Assembly (NCBI GenBank): GCA_001931535.1
Contig: CP016211.1
Span: 6,617,573 to 6,681,572, forward strand
Length of the DNA stretch: 64,000 nt
Origin: Minicystis rosea
GTDB lineage: Bacteria; Myxococcota_A; Polyangia; Polyangiales; Polyangiaceae
Direction of reading: 5' to 3'
The stretch's first letter is position 1. Each line of letters opens with the position of its first letter. A program made the translations under genes and the position numbers. Shown here one piece after another: positions 52,893-62,673 of the stretch. The notes beneath the pieces were generated by a model. It was not told where the DNA came from, did no database searches, and worked only from the letters and a program-made list of their open reading frames with translations.

Positions 52893-54152
52893 TCACAGCT
52901 TGAGCTTGGAGCGGAGCCCGAGGATCACCGCATCTCGGCCGTCGCCGCCGGGGTGGTGGAAGAATTGGAAGTCGGGCTCCAGGCTGAACCACGGTGTGGG
53001 CCTGAGCTTGTAGAAGGTCTCGACGAAGACTTCGGTCCCCGGATCCTTCGAGCCGAGGAGAGGCTTTTGGATGTGCATCGATCCGAAGCCGACACCCACG
53101 GTGTCGTTCTCGCGCCAGGGGAAGCCGTGGTACGCGATGCCGCCGCCGACGTAGCGATCGTCGTTGTTGCGGCTCGGCTCCGCGAACGACATGCGGACGA
53201 ACACGTGGAGCCCGGCGGTGCTGTCCTTGTCCTTGGGGCTCGCATAGATGCGCTCGTCGTGCATCAGGGTCACGCCGGTCGTGCCGGCGAGATCGCGGGG
53301 ATCGGGATTGCGGGCGATCCTCGGGAAGAGCCCGGAGTGGTGCCATGCAGCGACGTTGGTGACTCCGCCGTGCTTCTGATCGACCCCGAAGAAATGGCGG
53401 ATTGCGACGCTCGCCATCGTGAACGCGCCGGCGCCGGGCGCTGCCGCGGAGTCGAATCCGAAGGAGCCGATCTGCGGCTGGCCCTCGTAAGCTCCGGCGC
53501 GGAGCACCACGTACTTGCTCGGCTCGACGACGATCACGCCCCCGAGCCCGGGCGTCGGAAAAGAGGGCATGGGGACGTTGGGGAACGCGCCAAAGGCATT
53601 GTTGACGAAGTTTCCACCGTACCGCGGAGCACCGAAATCACGGTTCGAGTCCTGCTTTCCGAACCGCAGGAGCAAGAGCCCTTGGAAGAGCGTCTGCTCG
53701 TACCAGAGCTCGGCGAGCTGGGTGATGACCGCGGGATTCGCAGCCCCGGTATCGAGGTTGCTGACCGTTTGGATCGCACCGACGTAGCGGTCGGTGAAGC
53801 CCCCGCCATGCTCGTTCTGGCCAAGCACGAAGAGCTTGCCGCCCGGCCACAGGCCCGCCTTCTCGGTGTCGAAGGTGAGGCCCAGATCGACATGCCCCTT
53901 GTAGCTCCCCGCGGGCCGGATGCTCAGGCCGCCATGAACGTTGCCAAAGGCCTCTCCGGTGTAGCTGAGATCGATCGTGAGCCCATGATCCGAGAGCCAC
54001 GTCCGGGCGCCGCCCCAAGTGCCCGTGGCGTAGGAGCCGAGGAGCCAGGCCTTCACCCCAGTGGGCTCAGATGGAGTCGCGGGCGCGGCCTCCGCGACGG
54101 CAGGCGCGGGATCGGACGTCACCGCGGCGGGAGCGAGGAGCAGCGGCCACAT
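52893..54152 (-). CDS. OprB-like carbohydrate-selective porin
   Basis: The 419-residue outer-membrane protein begins with a weak signal (MWPLLLAPAAVTS) and an Ala/Pro spacer. Blocks of the OprB family follow: TWGGARTWLSDHGLTIDLSY, FNVHGG-like FGNVHGGLSIRP, LFVLGQNEHGGGFTDRYVGA, LLLRFGKQDSNRDFG, GIAYHGFPWRENDTVGVGFG, TEVFVETFYKLRPTPWFSLE, and the terminal LRSKLKL strand. It would pass sugars or other small solutes. The start at 54152 is the first available. A three-iteron array lies ~190-240 bp upstream of its start. Confidence 0.85.
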   Translation of the reverse strand: MWPLLLAPAAVTSDPAPAVAEAAPATPSEPTGVKAWLLGSYATGTWGGARTWLSDHGLTIDLSYTGEAFGNVHGGLSIRPAGSYKGHVDLGLTFDTEKAGLWPGGKLFVLGQNEHGGGFTDRYVGAIQTVSNLDTGAANPAVITQLAELWYEQTLFQGLLLLRFGKQDSNRDFGAPRYGGNFVNNAFGAFPNVPMPSFPTPGLGGVIVVEPSKYVVLRAGAYEGQPQIGSFGFDSAAAPGAGAFTMASVAIRHFFGVDQKHGGVTNVAAWHHSGLFPRIARNPDPRDLAGTTGVTLMHDERIYASPKDKDSTAGLHVFVRMSFAEPSRNNDDRYVGGGIAYHGFPWRENDTVGVGFGSMHIQKPLLGSKDPGTEVFVETFYKLRPTPWFSLEPDFQFFHHPGGDGRDAVILGLRSKLKL

Positions 54153-54339
54153 GCGATCGAAATCGCTACCACGAACGCGGAGGCGCGAGGTCCACCGCGA
54201 ACGTCACCGACACCGTCTGCCCCACCTTTGGAGTCGACCGCACAACGGCGGTCACCGGGGTTGGCCCGCTCCAGCGCATCGGCCATCCGATCTCTACGCT
54301 CGACATCCAGTGCAATGAGCCCGCCGCCTTGCTCGAGGT

Positions 54340-54390
54340 CTGACATGTCAGGGTCCGGCGCTGACATGTCCATGCGTGCCCTCTGACATG
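54340..54390. promoter_or_regulatory. Three direct repeats CTGACATG at 21-22 bp spacing
   Basis: CTGACATG starts at 54340, 54361 and 54383. The first lies within the palindrome CTGACATGTCAG (54340-54351). Two-turn spacing on one DNA face is typical of regulator-binding arrays. It lies in the ~500-bp divergent region between the porin gene and the DUF3160 gene. I saw nothing else in 54153-54658. Confidence 0.55.
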
Positions 54391-54658
54391 CGAGCTGCGC
54401 CCTCCGGCGCGTCTCGGATGTGCGGTCGAACGCAGGCGGTTGGCCGAGCGCGCCCCGTTCCGCGCGCGCCGCGGTCATTTCCGGGCACATTTCGTCGAAC
54501 ATCGTGTCTCTGCCATCCGGCATGCAACTTGTTGAGCGAGCGGTGCATGAACGGCGCTGCTCGCTCCTCGTGACGATGATCGCGGCTCGATACCGTCATG
54601 AGAGTGCGGGTCGCATCCGCGATGCTGGCGAGTCGCAGCGGCGCAGTGAGGCTCTCGT

Positions 54659-56883
54659 ATGCGTTCATGGTTTGCAGGGTTGGGTCTCGCGCTCGCGCTC
54701 TGCGCGTGCGGAGCGGCATTCACGGGTTCCACGACACCTCGACGATACGTGCCGCCGAAGACGGGCAGCTACGAGCCTCCGGCCGAGCGCCTGGAGCGCG
54801 GCGCGCTGCTCGAGCGCATCCCGTCCGGGCCGCGTTGGACGCCGGCGCAGATCACGGCCGCACATCCGGTCCCGTTCGAGCCGGCGATCACGCCCGCGCT
54901 CGAGCGCGTCGCGGGCATGACCGAGCTGCAGGCGAGCCCGCTGGCGCTGAAGGATCCCGAGCTCGAGCTCCTGAAGCGCAACGGCTTCGTGCTCGTGCCG
55001 AGGCTCGCGAGCGGCAATTTTCTCGGGGTTACATACACGTGTACGTCAAAGATCAGCCCGTGTACGTGAGCGCGGATCTCATCCTGAACGCGCTGCACGA
55101 GAGCTTCGACACGCTCGTCGCCGACATCGAGGCCGACGCCCTCGCGCCATCGATCGACCAAGCGCTCGCCGCGCTCCGAACCGGGCTCACGGGCCCCTCC
55201 GGCAAGGCCCTCGCGCCGGAGACCCGCGCGGACCTGGATGCGTACCTGGCCGTCGCGCTGGGCCTCTTGCGTGGCAGCGCGATCGCGCCCGTCGCGGGCG
55301 CCGACGCCGCAGCCGTCGAGGCGCTGCGCAGCCGGATCACCGCCGCCCAGGGCACCGGCGGGGCCACGATCTTCGGACGCGCGCGCAAGATGGACTTTTC
55401 GCAGATGAAGCCGCGCGGGCACTACGCCGGCGTGCCCGAGCGCGAGCGGTTCTTCCGGGCCGTGATGTTCCTCGGGCGCGAGGGGCTGCGCCTCGTCGAC
55501 GTGGAGAACGGAATGCGCAAGCTCGATCGCAGGCAGCTCCAGGGCGCGCTCGGGATGCTCGCCCTCGCGACGCCGGCGGTGCGCGCGATCATGGCGCGCG
55601 TCGAGTCCACCATCGGCGCGTTCGCGGGCGAGGCCGAGGCGCTCACGTTCACGGATCTCGACGCGCTCTCGGGCAAGCTCGGCGGCGCGAACGGCTTGTC
55701 GAAATCCGATGCCGATCTGCTCGCGGCCATCGATGCCGTGCGCGGCCAGCGTCCCCGTGTCGCGACCAGCCTGCTCGTGCACCCCGAGGGGCTCCAGGGG
55801 ACGGCGCCGCTGCCCGTGCCGTTCTCGCTCACGCCGCAGCGCTACACGCCCGATGCGTTCGTGCTCTCGAGCGTGACCTTCAGCCGCGTGAACGGCGGCG
55901 CGGTCAAGCGCATGATGCCCGAGACCCTCGACGCGGCCTTCGGCGCGCTCGGCAACGACCAGGCCCTTTCGCTCCTCGACAAGTCCCTCGCGGAGCACGA
56001 TTACGCGACCGAGCTCGAGACTGCCCGTGTCCTCGTCGATGCCCACGAGGCTTCGTATTGGCAGGGCAGCCTGTACGCCTCGTGGCTCGCGTCGCTGCGG
56101 GCGCTCTCGCCGCGGGAGACGCTCGCCGACACCAAAGGCCTCACGGGCCCGATGCGCTCGGAGCCATGGGGCCGCCGCCTGTTGAATGCGCAGCTCAGCG
56201 CGTGGTCCGAGCTGCGTCACGATCTCGTGCTCTACGTCGCCCAGTCGTACACGGGCTCGGTCCTGTGCTCGTTCCCCGCGGCCTACGTGGATCCTTATCC
56301 AGCGTTCTGGAGCGCGCTCTCGGTCTGGGTCTCGCGGGCCCGCGCGCTGGTGGACGCGCTCGCCTGGAAGACCCCGGACGTGAAGGCGCGCTGGTCGGCG
56401 TGGACGGGGCGCGCGTTCGACGTGGTGAGCAAGCTCGGCGCGATCGCGCAGCGTGAGCGCGCCGGCTTCGAGCTCACGGCCGACCAGCTCGCGTGGGTCA
56501 ACCATGCCCTCGACGCGCGCGAGGTCCACGTCGGGTGCGCGACCGAGATCCACGTCGACGGCGGCTGGCTCTATCACCTGTACGAGCCACACATCGCCCT
56601 TTACGAGCCGCGGGGCATCGTCGCGGACCTGCACACCCAGCCCACGGACGAGGGCGGAAACCCGGTCGGCCGCGTGCTCCACGCGGGCACGAGCACGCCG
56701 CAGGCGATCGCCGTGATCGCCGGCCCCGAAGGGCACGAGCACGTGCACGTGGGATACGTGTCGCATTACCAGGAGCGAATCACAGACGGCTTCGATCGGC
56801 TCACGGACGAGCGCTGGCGCAACGAGTACGACAAGGCGAAGTCGCCCGCGTGGCTCGCGCCCATCACCGCGGCCGCGGAGTGA
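54659..56883 (+). pseudogene. DUF3160 family lipoprotein, frameshifted near 55025-55028
   Basis: The first frame (54659-~55030) gives a lipoprotein signal (LALALCACG) and LKRNGFVLVPRLASGNF. The rest continues in the -1 frame from about 55035: GYIHVYVKDQPVYVSADLIL, ALHESFDTLV, through WLYHLYEPHIALYEPRGIVA, to 56883. Together they make a ~740-residue DUF3160 protein, a periplasmic family of unknown function. One extra base in the GGGG run at 55025-55028 restores a single frame (NFLGGYIHVY). No canonical slippery heptamer is present, so an indel or assembly error is more likely than programmed shifting. The later frame has a GTG-free start and would not be translated alone. Confidence 0.8.
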
Positions 56884-57004
56884 GCACCGTCGGCTCGACG
56901 CCGGTGGTCGTCGGGCCCCCGCGGCGCACGTCGGACGTCCGACTCCACGCAGGGCGAAGTCCCGCGGCGTGCTCGACCGAACTGCTGATAGGTTCGCGCC
57001 TCGC

Positions 57005-58633
57005 ATGTTCCGCTCCTTCTTCCTCGGCGCCGGCGAGGCGCGCATCATTCGGGTGGACGACGACGCGCTCTACGTTTCTTGTGCGCAGAGCACGGCCGAA
57101 GAACAGGCGCGTTTTCGGTTCATCTACGGCGGCGGCGACCGGAATCACTTTCCCGTCACGGGCGTGAGCGTGCGCCGCCTCGCGCACGACGGCACCGAGC
57201 TCGAACGCTTTGCGAACCTGATCGCGCACCACGTCGTGAGCACGCCGCGCGCCCGCGTCGCGGTGTTCTGGCACGGTCCGGCGCGCGCGGGCGTCCACTG
57301 GTCGCCTTCGGGCGCCTACGGCTGGGAGCTCGCGTCGGGCCGTCAGATCTGGCACTTCCGCGAGGGCGTCGTGGCCATGCTGCCGGGGCACGTGCTCGGG
57401 CTGCGCGACAATGCGTACGAGCTCGTCGAGATCGACACCGGCAACGTCGTCGCCCGGCCGACGTGCGACGGCCAGGTCGTGGCGAGCGCGCTCGACGACG
57501 CCCACCTCTACGTCGCGGTGAAGGGCAGCGGCGTGCGTGCCTATGTGCGCGCGACGGGCAACCTCGTGTGGTCGTCGAAGCTCGCGACATCGCTCGTCGG
57601 CTTCGGGCTCGCGCTCGCGAAGGGCGAGCTCTTCATGATCGGCGACGCAGACGGCGACCACTCCACCCTGGTCGCCCTCGACGCGGCGACGGGCAAGCCC
57701 ACGGCCGAGCACGAGCTCGACGACTACGCGACCGAGCTCACCGCGAACGGTTGGCTCGTGCGCGAAGGCGGCGTCGACCGCATCGTGCCCGGCGCGCCGC
57801 CGCGCAACATCGTGAAGATGCGGCTGCAATCGCCGCGGCTCCGCAGCAACGCGCACGCCGCCATGCTGAGCGATGCCTCGCGCGCGAAGTCCGTTCTGCT
57901 GGTGACCGCAGGCGGAGCCGATCTGTGGAAGTCGACCAACGAGATCACGCAGCTCACGCTGGGGCCTTCGCACCTGGCGTTCTGCGCCGGCTACGGCGCC
58001 TACGTGGCCTCGTACGAGGCGCTGCAGGATCCGAAGGCCAAGAGCCTCGCGGAAGGTGGCAGCGCCGTGCTCGCGCGCGCCAAGGTCCCAGCGTTGAAGC
58101 CGCACGCGCGTGCACGTGCGCTGGCGCAGCTCCTCGAGGACGAAGCGCTCGCGCCCCCGCTCTCGGCGGCCGCACGCGATCGCCTGCTGCTCGAGATCTT
58201 CGGCACCGACGCGCCCACCGGCGACGACGCGCTCGCGGTCTGGCTCGGTGCCGTATCGGCCCGCGCGGCCCGGCAGCCCGCGTTCATCACGCACGACTGG
58301 CGGTATGGTCAGGAGACCGACGACGTGATCGCCGAGCTCGACGCGCCGCTCGAGGGTGAGCCGGTGCGTTTCCGCCAGGTGTCCTCCGACAAAGCGGGAG
58401 TCACCATGAGCGTGGTGCGCGACGATGCTACGAGCTCGGTGCGGTTCGAGGGAGACGACGCGTCGCTCGATCAGATCGCGGCCCGCGTGGACCAGGAGCT
58501 CCATCGCGCCGGCGCCGCGCGGCGCATCTACCGCCTCGACTTCGACGGCGAGCAGCTCTCGTATTTGATCGTGACGCCCGACGTCGTCGCGCGTCTGCGC
58601 AAAGCCAAGGTCAAAGGGATCTGCGACGTGTGA
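57005..58633 (+). CDS. PQQ/WD-like beta-propeller protein, unknown function
   Basis: The 542-residue protein has no signal peptide. Repeated strands with short Trp/Gly turns (GAYGWELASGRQIWHFREG, LVEIDTGNVVARPTCDGQVV, VRAYVRATGNLVWSSKLATS, LVALDAATGKPTAEHELDDY) are typical of PQQ-binding-like propellers. The C-terminal ~150 residues are a separate helical/strand region (LAQLLEDEALAPPLSAAARD). The ATG at 57005 was chosen for the start of the protein-like reading. Function unknown. Confidence 0.72.
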   Translation: MFRSFFLGAGEARIIRVDDDALYVSCAQSTAEEQARFRFIYGGGDRNHFPVTGVSVRRLAHDGTELERFANLIAHHVVSTPRARVAVFWHGPARAGVHWSPSGAYGWELASGRQIWHFREGVVAMLPGHVLGLRDNAYELVEIDTGNVVARPTCDGQVVASALDDAHLYVAVKGSGVRAYVRATGNLVWSSKLATSLVGFGLALAKGELFMIGDADGDHSTLVALDAATGKPTAEHELDDYATELTANGWLVREGGVDRIVPGAPPRNIVKMRLQSPRLRSNAHAAMLSDASRAKSVLLVTAGGADLWKSTNEITQLTLGPSHLAFCAGYGAYVASYEALQDPKAKSLAEGGSAVLARAKVPALKPHARARALAQLLEDEALAPPLSAAARDRLLLEIFGTDAPTGDDALAVWLGAVSARAARQPAFITHDWRYGQETDDVIAELDAPLEGEPVRFRQVSSDKAGVTMSVVRDDATSSVRFEGDDASLDQIAARVDQELHRAGAARRIYRLDFDGEQLSYLIVTPDVVARLRKAKVKGICDV

Positions 58634-58779
58634 CCTTCGGCTTCGGACCGCTCGCCGCCGCGCTCGTGCGGCGAGCGGTCCAGTCGACGAAGACGAGGGC
58701 CGCGGCGGCCCGGCCTCGCCTGCGGTTCGGGGGTTGTGATGGTGCGCGACCGAGGCGATCCAGGTGTACAGTGCTCGGC

Positions 58780-59439
58780 ATGCCCGAACCGCTTCCCACG
58801 ATCACGCTGTCGGGCGCGCACGTCAGGCTGGAGCCGCTGTCGCTCGGCCACGTCGACGCGCTCGCGGCCGCGGCGGGCGGTGCCCGCGAGACGTACGCCC
58901 TGACCTTCGTGCCCGACGGCGCCGCCGCGATGCGGGGCTACGTCGAGGAGGCGCTCGCCGCGCACGCAGCGGGCTCGGCGCTGCCATTCGCCACCGTCGA
59001 CGTCACGACCGGTCGCGTCGTCGGCTCGACGCGCTTCGGCTGGATGGAGCACTGGCCGTGGCCGCGCGCGAAGCCTGACGACGCACCGGTAGGCGCGCCC
59101 GATGCGGCGGAGATCGGGTGGACTTGGCTCGCGCCCGACGTACAGCGTACGTCCATCAACACCGAGCAGAAGCTGCTGATGCTCACGCACGCGTTCGAGG
59201 CGTGGCGCGTGCGGCGGATAAGCTTCATCACCGACGCGCGCAACGCGCGGTCCCGCGCCGCGCTCGAACGCATCGGCGCACGCTTCGAAGGGTTGCGCCG
59301 GGCCCATTTCCCCGCCCCCGACGGCACCATCCGCGACTCCGCGACCTTCTCCATCCTGCTCGCCGAGTGGCCCGACACCAAGGCGCGGTTGGAGCGTCTC
59401 TCGCAGAGACGTGCGTCGGTCGCCCCGGCGCTCCCTTGA
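58780..59439 (+). CDS. GNAT-family N-acetyltransferase (RimJ/RimL-like)
   Basis: The 219-residue protein has ITLSGAHVRLEPLSLGHVDA, VVGSTRFGWM, EIGWTWLAPDVQRTSINTEQ, LLMLTHAFEAWRVRRISFIT, NARSRAALERIGARFEGLRR. These are the acetyl-CoA-binding blocks of RimJ/RimL-type GNAT enzymes (PF13302). It would acetylate an amino group of a protein or small molecule. Start ATG at 58780, 147 bp after the propeller gene. Confidence 0.85.
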   Translation: MPEPLPTITLSGAHVRLEPLSLGHVDALAAAAGGARETYALTFVPDGAAAMRGYVEEALAAHAAGSALPFATVDVTTGRVVGSTRFGWMEHWPWPRAKPDDAPVGAPDAAEIGWTWLAPDVQRTSINTEQKLLMLTHAFEAWRVRRISFITDARNARSRAALERIGARFEGLRRAHFPAPDGTIRDSATFSILLAEWPDTKARLERLSQRRASVAPALP

Positions 59440-59484
59440 AGCGCATCGACACGTCGTCATCTCCGCCGTTCCCGCGCTCGGGCG

Positions 59485-60330
59485 TCACGGCTTGACCGCG
59501 GAAATGATCGGCACCTGCCAAGCGACGTACCCCTCGGGGTCGTCGAGCGTGGCGAGGAATCCGGCGAACAGCGCGTCGAGCTCGAGCCGGTGCAGGCTCG
59601 TGTGCTTGACGACCCAGTCGTTGGCGAAGTCGCGCCAGCCGTGGAAGAGCCGCCGCAGCACGGGCCGCTCCACCCGCAACGAGTCGACGACCACGAAGTC
59701 GGCACGCACCTCGCGGAGCCCGCGTTGCAGGAGCATGGCGGGCAGCTTGCGGCCGATGCGCAGGTCGATACCGCTGTTCCTGCCAGCTTCGATCCAGCCT
59801 CGTTGCCAGAGACGATCCGTCTCGAGGGCGCCGTTCGAGTCGTGGATCATGCCGTAATCCTCCGGCACGAGGTGCAACACACCTCCGGGCCGGAGCACCC
59901 GGATCATCTCGTCGAGCACCTCGGTGGGGTTCTGAATCGCCTGCAACACGTGGCGACAAAACACCACGTCGAAGGTCGCGTCGGCGAACGGGATGCGCGC
60001 GCCGCTGCCGACGCAGAAGCTCACGTTGCCGAGCCCAGCGGTGCGCCGGCGCGCGATCTCGAGCAAGCTCGGGGCGACGTCGAGACCGACGATCATCGAA
60101 GCTGGCCACATGCGGCCGAGCTCGCGCTCGAATTCGCCGGTCCCACAACCCACGTCGAGCGCCGTCGGTCGCGCGGGCAGAGAATGGCGCGCGATGATCT
60201 CTCGCTCCTGCGGCCAGATCGCCTCCATCTGCGCGTGCAGGATGGGGTTGATGACATCTTCGATCGTGAACGCGGAAAGCTGCGGGCACCGAGACGACAC
60301 GTGCTTGGGCTCTTCGGTCGTGGTGGACAT
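59485..60330 (-). CDS. SAM-dependent methyltransferase
   Basis: The 281-residue protein has motif I ALDVGCGTGEFERELG (about 57-72), then GLDVAPSLLE, the mid-domain blocks GARIPFADATFDVVFCRHVL and EMIRVLRPGGVLHLVPEDYG, typical of Methyltransf_11 class I enzymes. Its start ATG is at 60330. Convergent with the GNAT gene. Small-molecule substrate unknown. Confidence 0.85.
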   Translation of the reverse strand: MSTTTEEPKHVSSRCPQLSAFTIEDVINPILHAQMEAIWPQEREIIARHSLPARPTALDVGCGTGEFERELGRMWPASMIVGLDVAPSLLEIARRRTAGLGNVSFCVGSGARIPFADATFDVVFCRHVLQAIQNPTEVLDEMIRVLRPGGVLHLVPEDYGMIHDSNGALETDRLWQRGWIEAGRNSGIDLRIGRKLPAMLLQRGLREVRADFVVVDSLRVERPVLRRLFHGWRDFANDWVVKHTSLHRLELDALFAGFLATLDDPEGYVAWQVPIISAVKP

Positions 60331-60578
60331 CGTCGCATCTCCAAGGAAGGGGTGAGGATGAGTCGCCGTGCCGGTCCTTCAGAGCACGTGTCGAGCCAGC
60401 GGCCCGGCGCTCGGATTCCCGCGAATTTGCGTCATTGCCGCGCGACGGAGGCCGGGCGCGTGCGTGCGCCGAGCGTGCGCGCACGTGCGTGCGCGTCTCG
60501 TCCGGCGAGCCTCCGTGTGCGTCATGGCGGCAGACCAAGCGGTTTTCGCGCTGGATTCCTCGCAGCCGACGGCCTGAG

Positions 60579-61880
60579 ATGGCGCGCATGGCGAAGAGCA
60601 GCACGACGAAGGCGAAACGTCCCAGCGCCGCCGGCGTTCGCGGGAAAGCGGCGCCGAAGACGGCAACGGCAGCCAAGACGACGGCGACGAAGACCACGAA
60701 GGCGAGCTCGACGCGCGCGAAGAAGCCGCTTCTCTTGCCGTCGAGGCGCGATGGTTCGAAGCCGGTAGCCTTGTCGCCGAGCCTCGGCGAAGCGCTCGCT
60801 CGCTCGCCGGCACCCTTGCCTTGGGGAAAGGAGCTTCTTCCTCTCGGCGCGAAAGGCGGCGTGCTCCGGTCGGTCTTCTTTGCCGGCGAGCTGTCGAAGC
60901 TGCTCCCCATCGACGCGAAGTGGGACGAGGACGCCGAGCGGCCCGCGCTCGTGCCCCTCGCGTTCGGCGGCGATCAACGACATTACCTCTTCGTCGCGGC
61001 GCCCGATGCCGACGGCGAATACGCCGTGGTTGCGCTCACCGACGAGCCGAGCGTGTTCGTGAAATACGCATCGGTCGAGCACCTGCTCGCGAGCGCATCG
61101 GACGCGAAGATCCCGGCCGCCGATGCCAAACGCTTCGCGCGCGCTCTCGCCGCCGCCAAGAAGCGGCTGGGAAAGCGGCTCGCGCGCGAGCAATTCGTCC
61201 TCGACGAGGAGGAGGCTGCGCCCGACAGTTGCCCGACACCGAAGGTCGACGTCGGGCCCGCCGGCAAGGCCGTGAAGGTGCCACCACTCGAGGAGAGCCT
61301 CGAGATGCTCGAAGCGCTCGACGACCTGTACCTCTATACGAAGAAGTACACCGTCGCCGCCGAGAAGGTGATCGCCGCGCTCACGCGGGCGGGACGTGCT
61401 GCGCACGAGCCCCTTCGCGAACGTATCGTCGAGGGCGACGTACCGTCCGCGTGGGCCGCGGCGCACGCGCTCCTGCTCGTGGAGCCGACGATCGAAACGG
61501 CTCTCTTCGTGATCGGCACGCTCGAACGAGCCGATACGATGGTCGACGTCGGCATCGTGGATCGGGTGTTCCCTTTCGATGACCTCCTGCGCAAGACGCT
61601 CGGCCCGGATGCGAGGACGCTGCTCGAACGAGCGGTGAGCGAGCGTGCGGCCCGCGGAGAGCAAGTGCGCGCGCACGTCATGTTCGGCTATCGCGCCTTC
61701 GACGAGCAGACAGGGGACGAGCTCTTGGCCCGCATGATCACCGCGGCCGCCGAAGACCCGAGCTACGCGAAGGCCGTGTCGTGGATCGTCACCGACTTTC
61801 ACCACGCGCGTGGCAAGGACAGCACGACGCTCGCGCAGCGCATTCCGAAGCAGTACCGATCGCTTTGGCCGAAAGCGTGA
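60579..61880 (+). CDS. SUKH-like protein with Lys/Ala-rich histone-H1-like N-terminal tail
   Basis: The 433-residue protein begins with a ~50-residue basic tail rich in K, A, T and S (SSTTKAKRPS, TAAKTTATKTTKASSTRAKK). A domain resembling SMI1/KNR4 (SUKH) follows (LVPLAFGGDQRHYLFVAAPD, VVALTDEPSVFVKYASVEHL, about 110-170), and a helical C-terminus (LEMLEALDDLYLYTKKYTVA onward). The basic tail suggests nucleic-acid contact. SUKH proteins can be immunity proteins, but no toxin gene is adjacent. Start could also be the ATG at 60588. Function not assigned. Confidence 0.6.
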   Translation: MARMAKSSTTKAKRPSAAGVRGKAAPKTATAAKTTATKTTKASSTRAKKPLLLPSRRDGSKPVALSPSLGEALARSPAPLPWGKELLPLGAKGGVLRSVFFAGELSKLLPIDAKWDEDAERPALVPLAFGGDQRHYLFVAAPDADGEYAVVALTDEPSVFVKYASVEHLLASASDAKIPAADAKRFARALAAAKKRLGKRLAREQFVLDEEEAAPDSCPTPKVDVGPAGKAVKVPPLEESLEMLEALDDLYLYTKKYTVAAEKVIAALTRAGRAAHEPLRERIVEGDVPSAWAAAHALLLVEPTIETALFVIGTLERADTMVDVGIVDRVFPFDDLLRKTLGPDARTLLERAVSERAARGEQVRAHVMFGYRAFDEQTGDELLARMITAAAEDPSYAKAVSWIVTDFHHARGKDSTTLAQRIPKQYRSLWPKA

Positions 61881-62001
61881 GTCGTGGTGCCGATCGTCGA
61901 CGTGTGGTGGCCTCGTGAGGCGAGCCTGGTGAATGAGCCTCGCATCGCTCCAATGTCGGCGGGTACGGCCGAGCCTACGCTCTCTCCTCGCTTCATCGTG
62001 C

Positions 62002-62577
62002 TCAGCACGAGAGGATTCGGCGCACCCGCCCGACCTCACCCGACTCGAGGCGCACCTTGATGCCGCGCGGGTGCTCGGGCGAGCTCGTGAGGATGTCACG
62101 CACCACGCCTTCGGTCAGCGCGCCGGTCTCCTGATCGGCCTTCTGCACGATGGCGACGCGCAGGCCGCGGCGGATCTGCGACCTCCGCGTCCCTCCGGGC
62201 TCGCCGGCGCGCGAGAGATCGGGCAGGACCTCGCGCCGGACGAGCTTCACCTCGCTCGCGCCCGCGTCGCGCAGCACGGCGGCGATGCGCTCGACGTCGT
62301 CCGTCATCACCAGGAGATCGCGCCCCTCGATCAGCACCTCGTGGCCCAGCTCGTCTCGCCATCGCTTGCCGAGCGGAGCGCGGCGCTCGGGCGGCACGCC
62401 GATGACGCGGGTGAGCACCGCGCCGGCGGCAGCGAGCTCCTCGCGCACGACGACGCGACCGAGCGGCGCTGCGGCCGCAGGGGCAGGCGTGGGCTTGGGC
62501 GCCGTCGCGTCGACGGTCCGAACGGCGCCGCGGAGCGAGGAGAAGGGATTGTGCTTCAGTCCTTTGTCGAGAGACAC
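62002..62577 (-). CDS. SUI1-like segment fused to a YwbE (DUF2196) domain
   Basis: The 191-residue protein has two parts. The C-terminal ~60 residues (RRSQIRRGLRVAIVQKADQE, GALTEGVVRDILTSSPEHPR, GIKVRLESGEVGRVRRI) match YwbE. The N-terminal part (NPFSSL, VVVREELAAAGAVLTRV, ELGHEVLIEGRDLLVMTDDV, ERIAAVLRDAG) looks like a diverged SUI1/eIF1-type domain, which binds RNA near translation start sites. A role in translation is plausible but unproven. The start is a GTG at 62577. Confidence 0.65.
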   Translation of the reverse strand: MSLDKGLKHNPFSSLRGAVRTVDATAPKPTPAPAAAAPLGRVVVREELAAAGAVLTRVIGVPPERRAPLGKRWRDELGHEVLIEGRDLLVMTDDVERIAAVLRDAGASEVKLVRREVLPDLSRAGEPGGTRRSQIRRGLRVAIVQKADQETGALTEGVVRDILTSSPEHPRGIKVRLESGEVGRVRRILSC

Positions 62578-62673
62578 CGCCCCCAGTCTGCCACGAAGAC
62601 ACGGTCGAGCGCGCCGAGCCGTCCATCTTCGCGTGGCCGAAGCCTTTGCGTTCGCAGACCGTCCCTCCGCCTG

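Noticed and set aside
55015..55035. Programmed -1 frameshift in the DUF3160 gene
   Set aside because: No X-XXY-YYZ heptamer in the zero frame; a missing G in the run explains it better.
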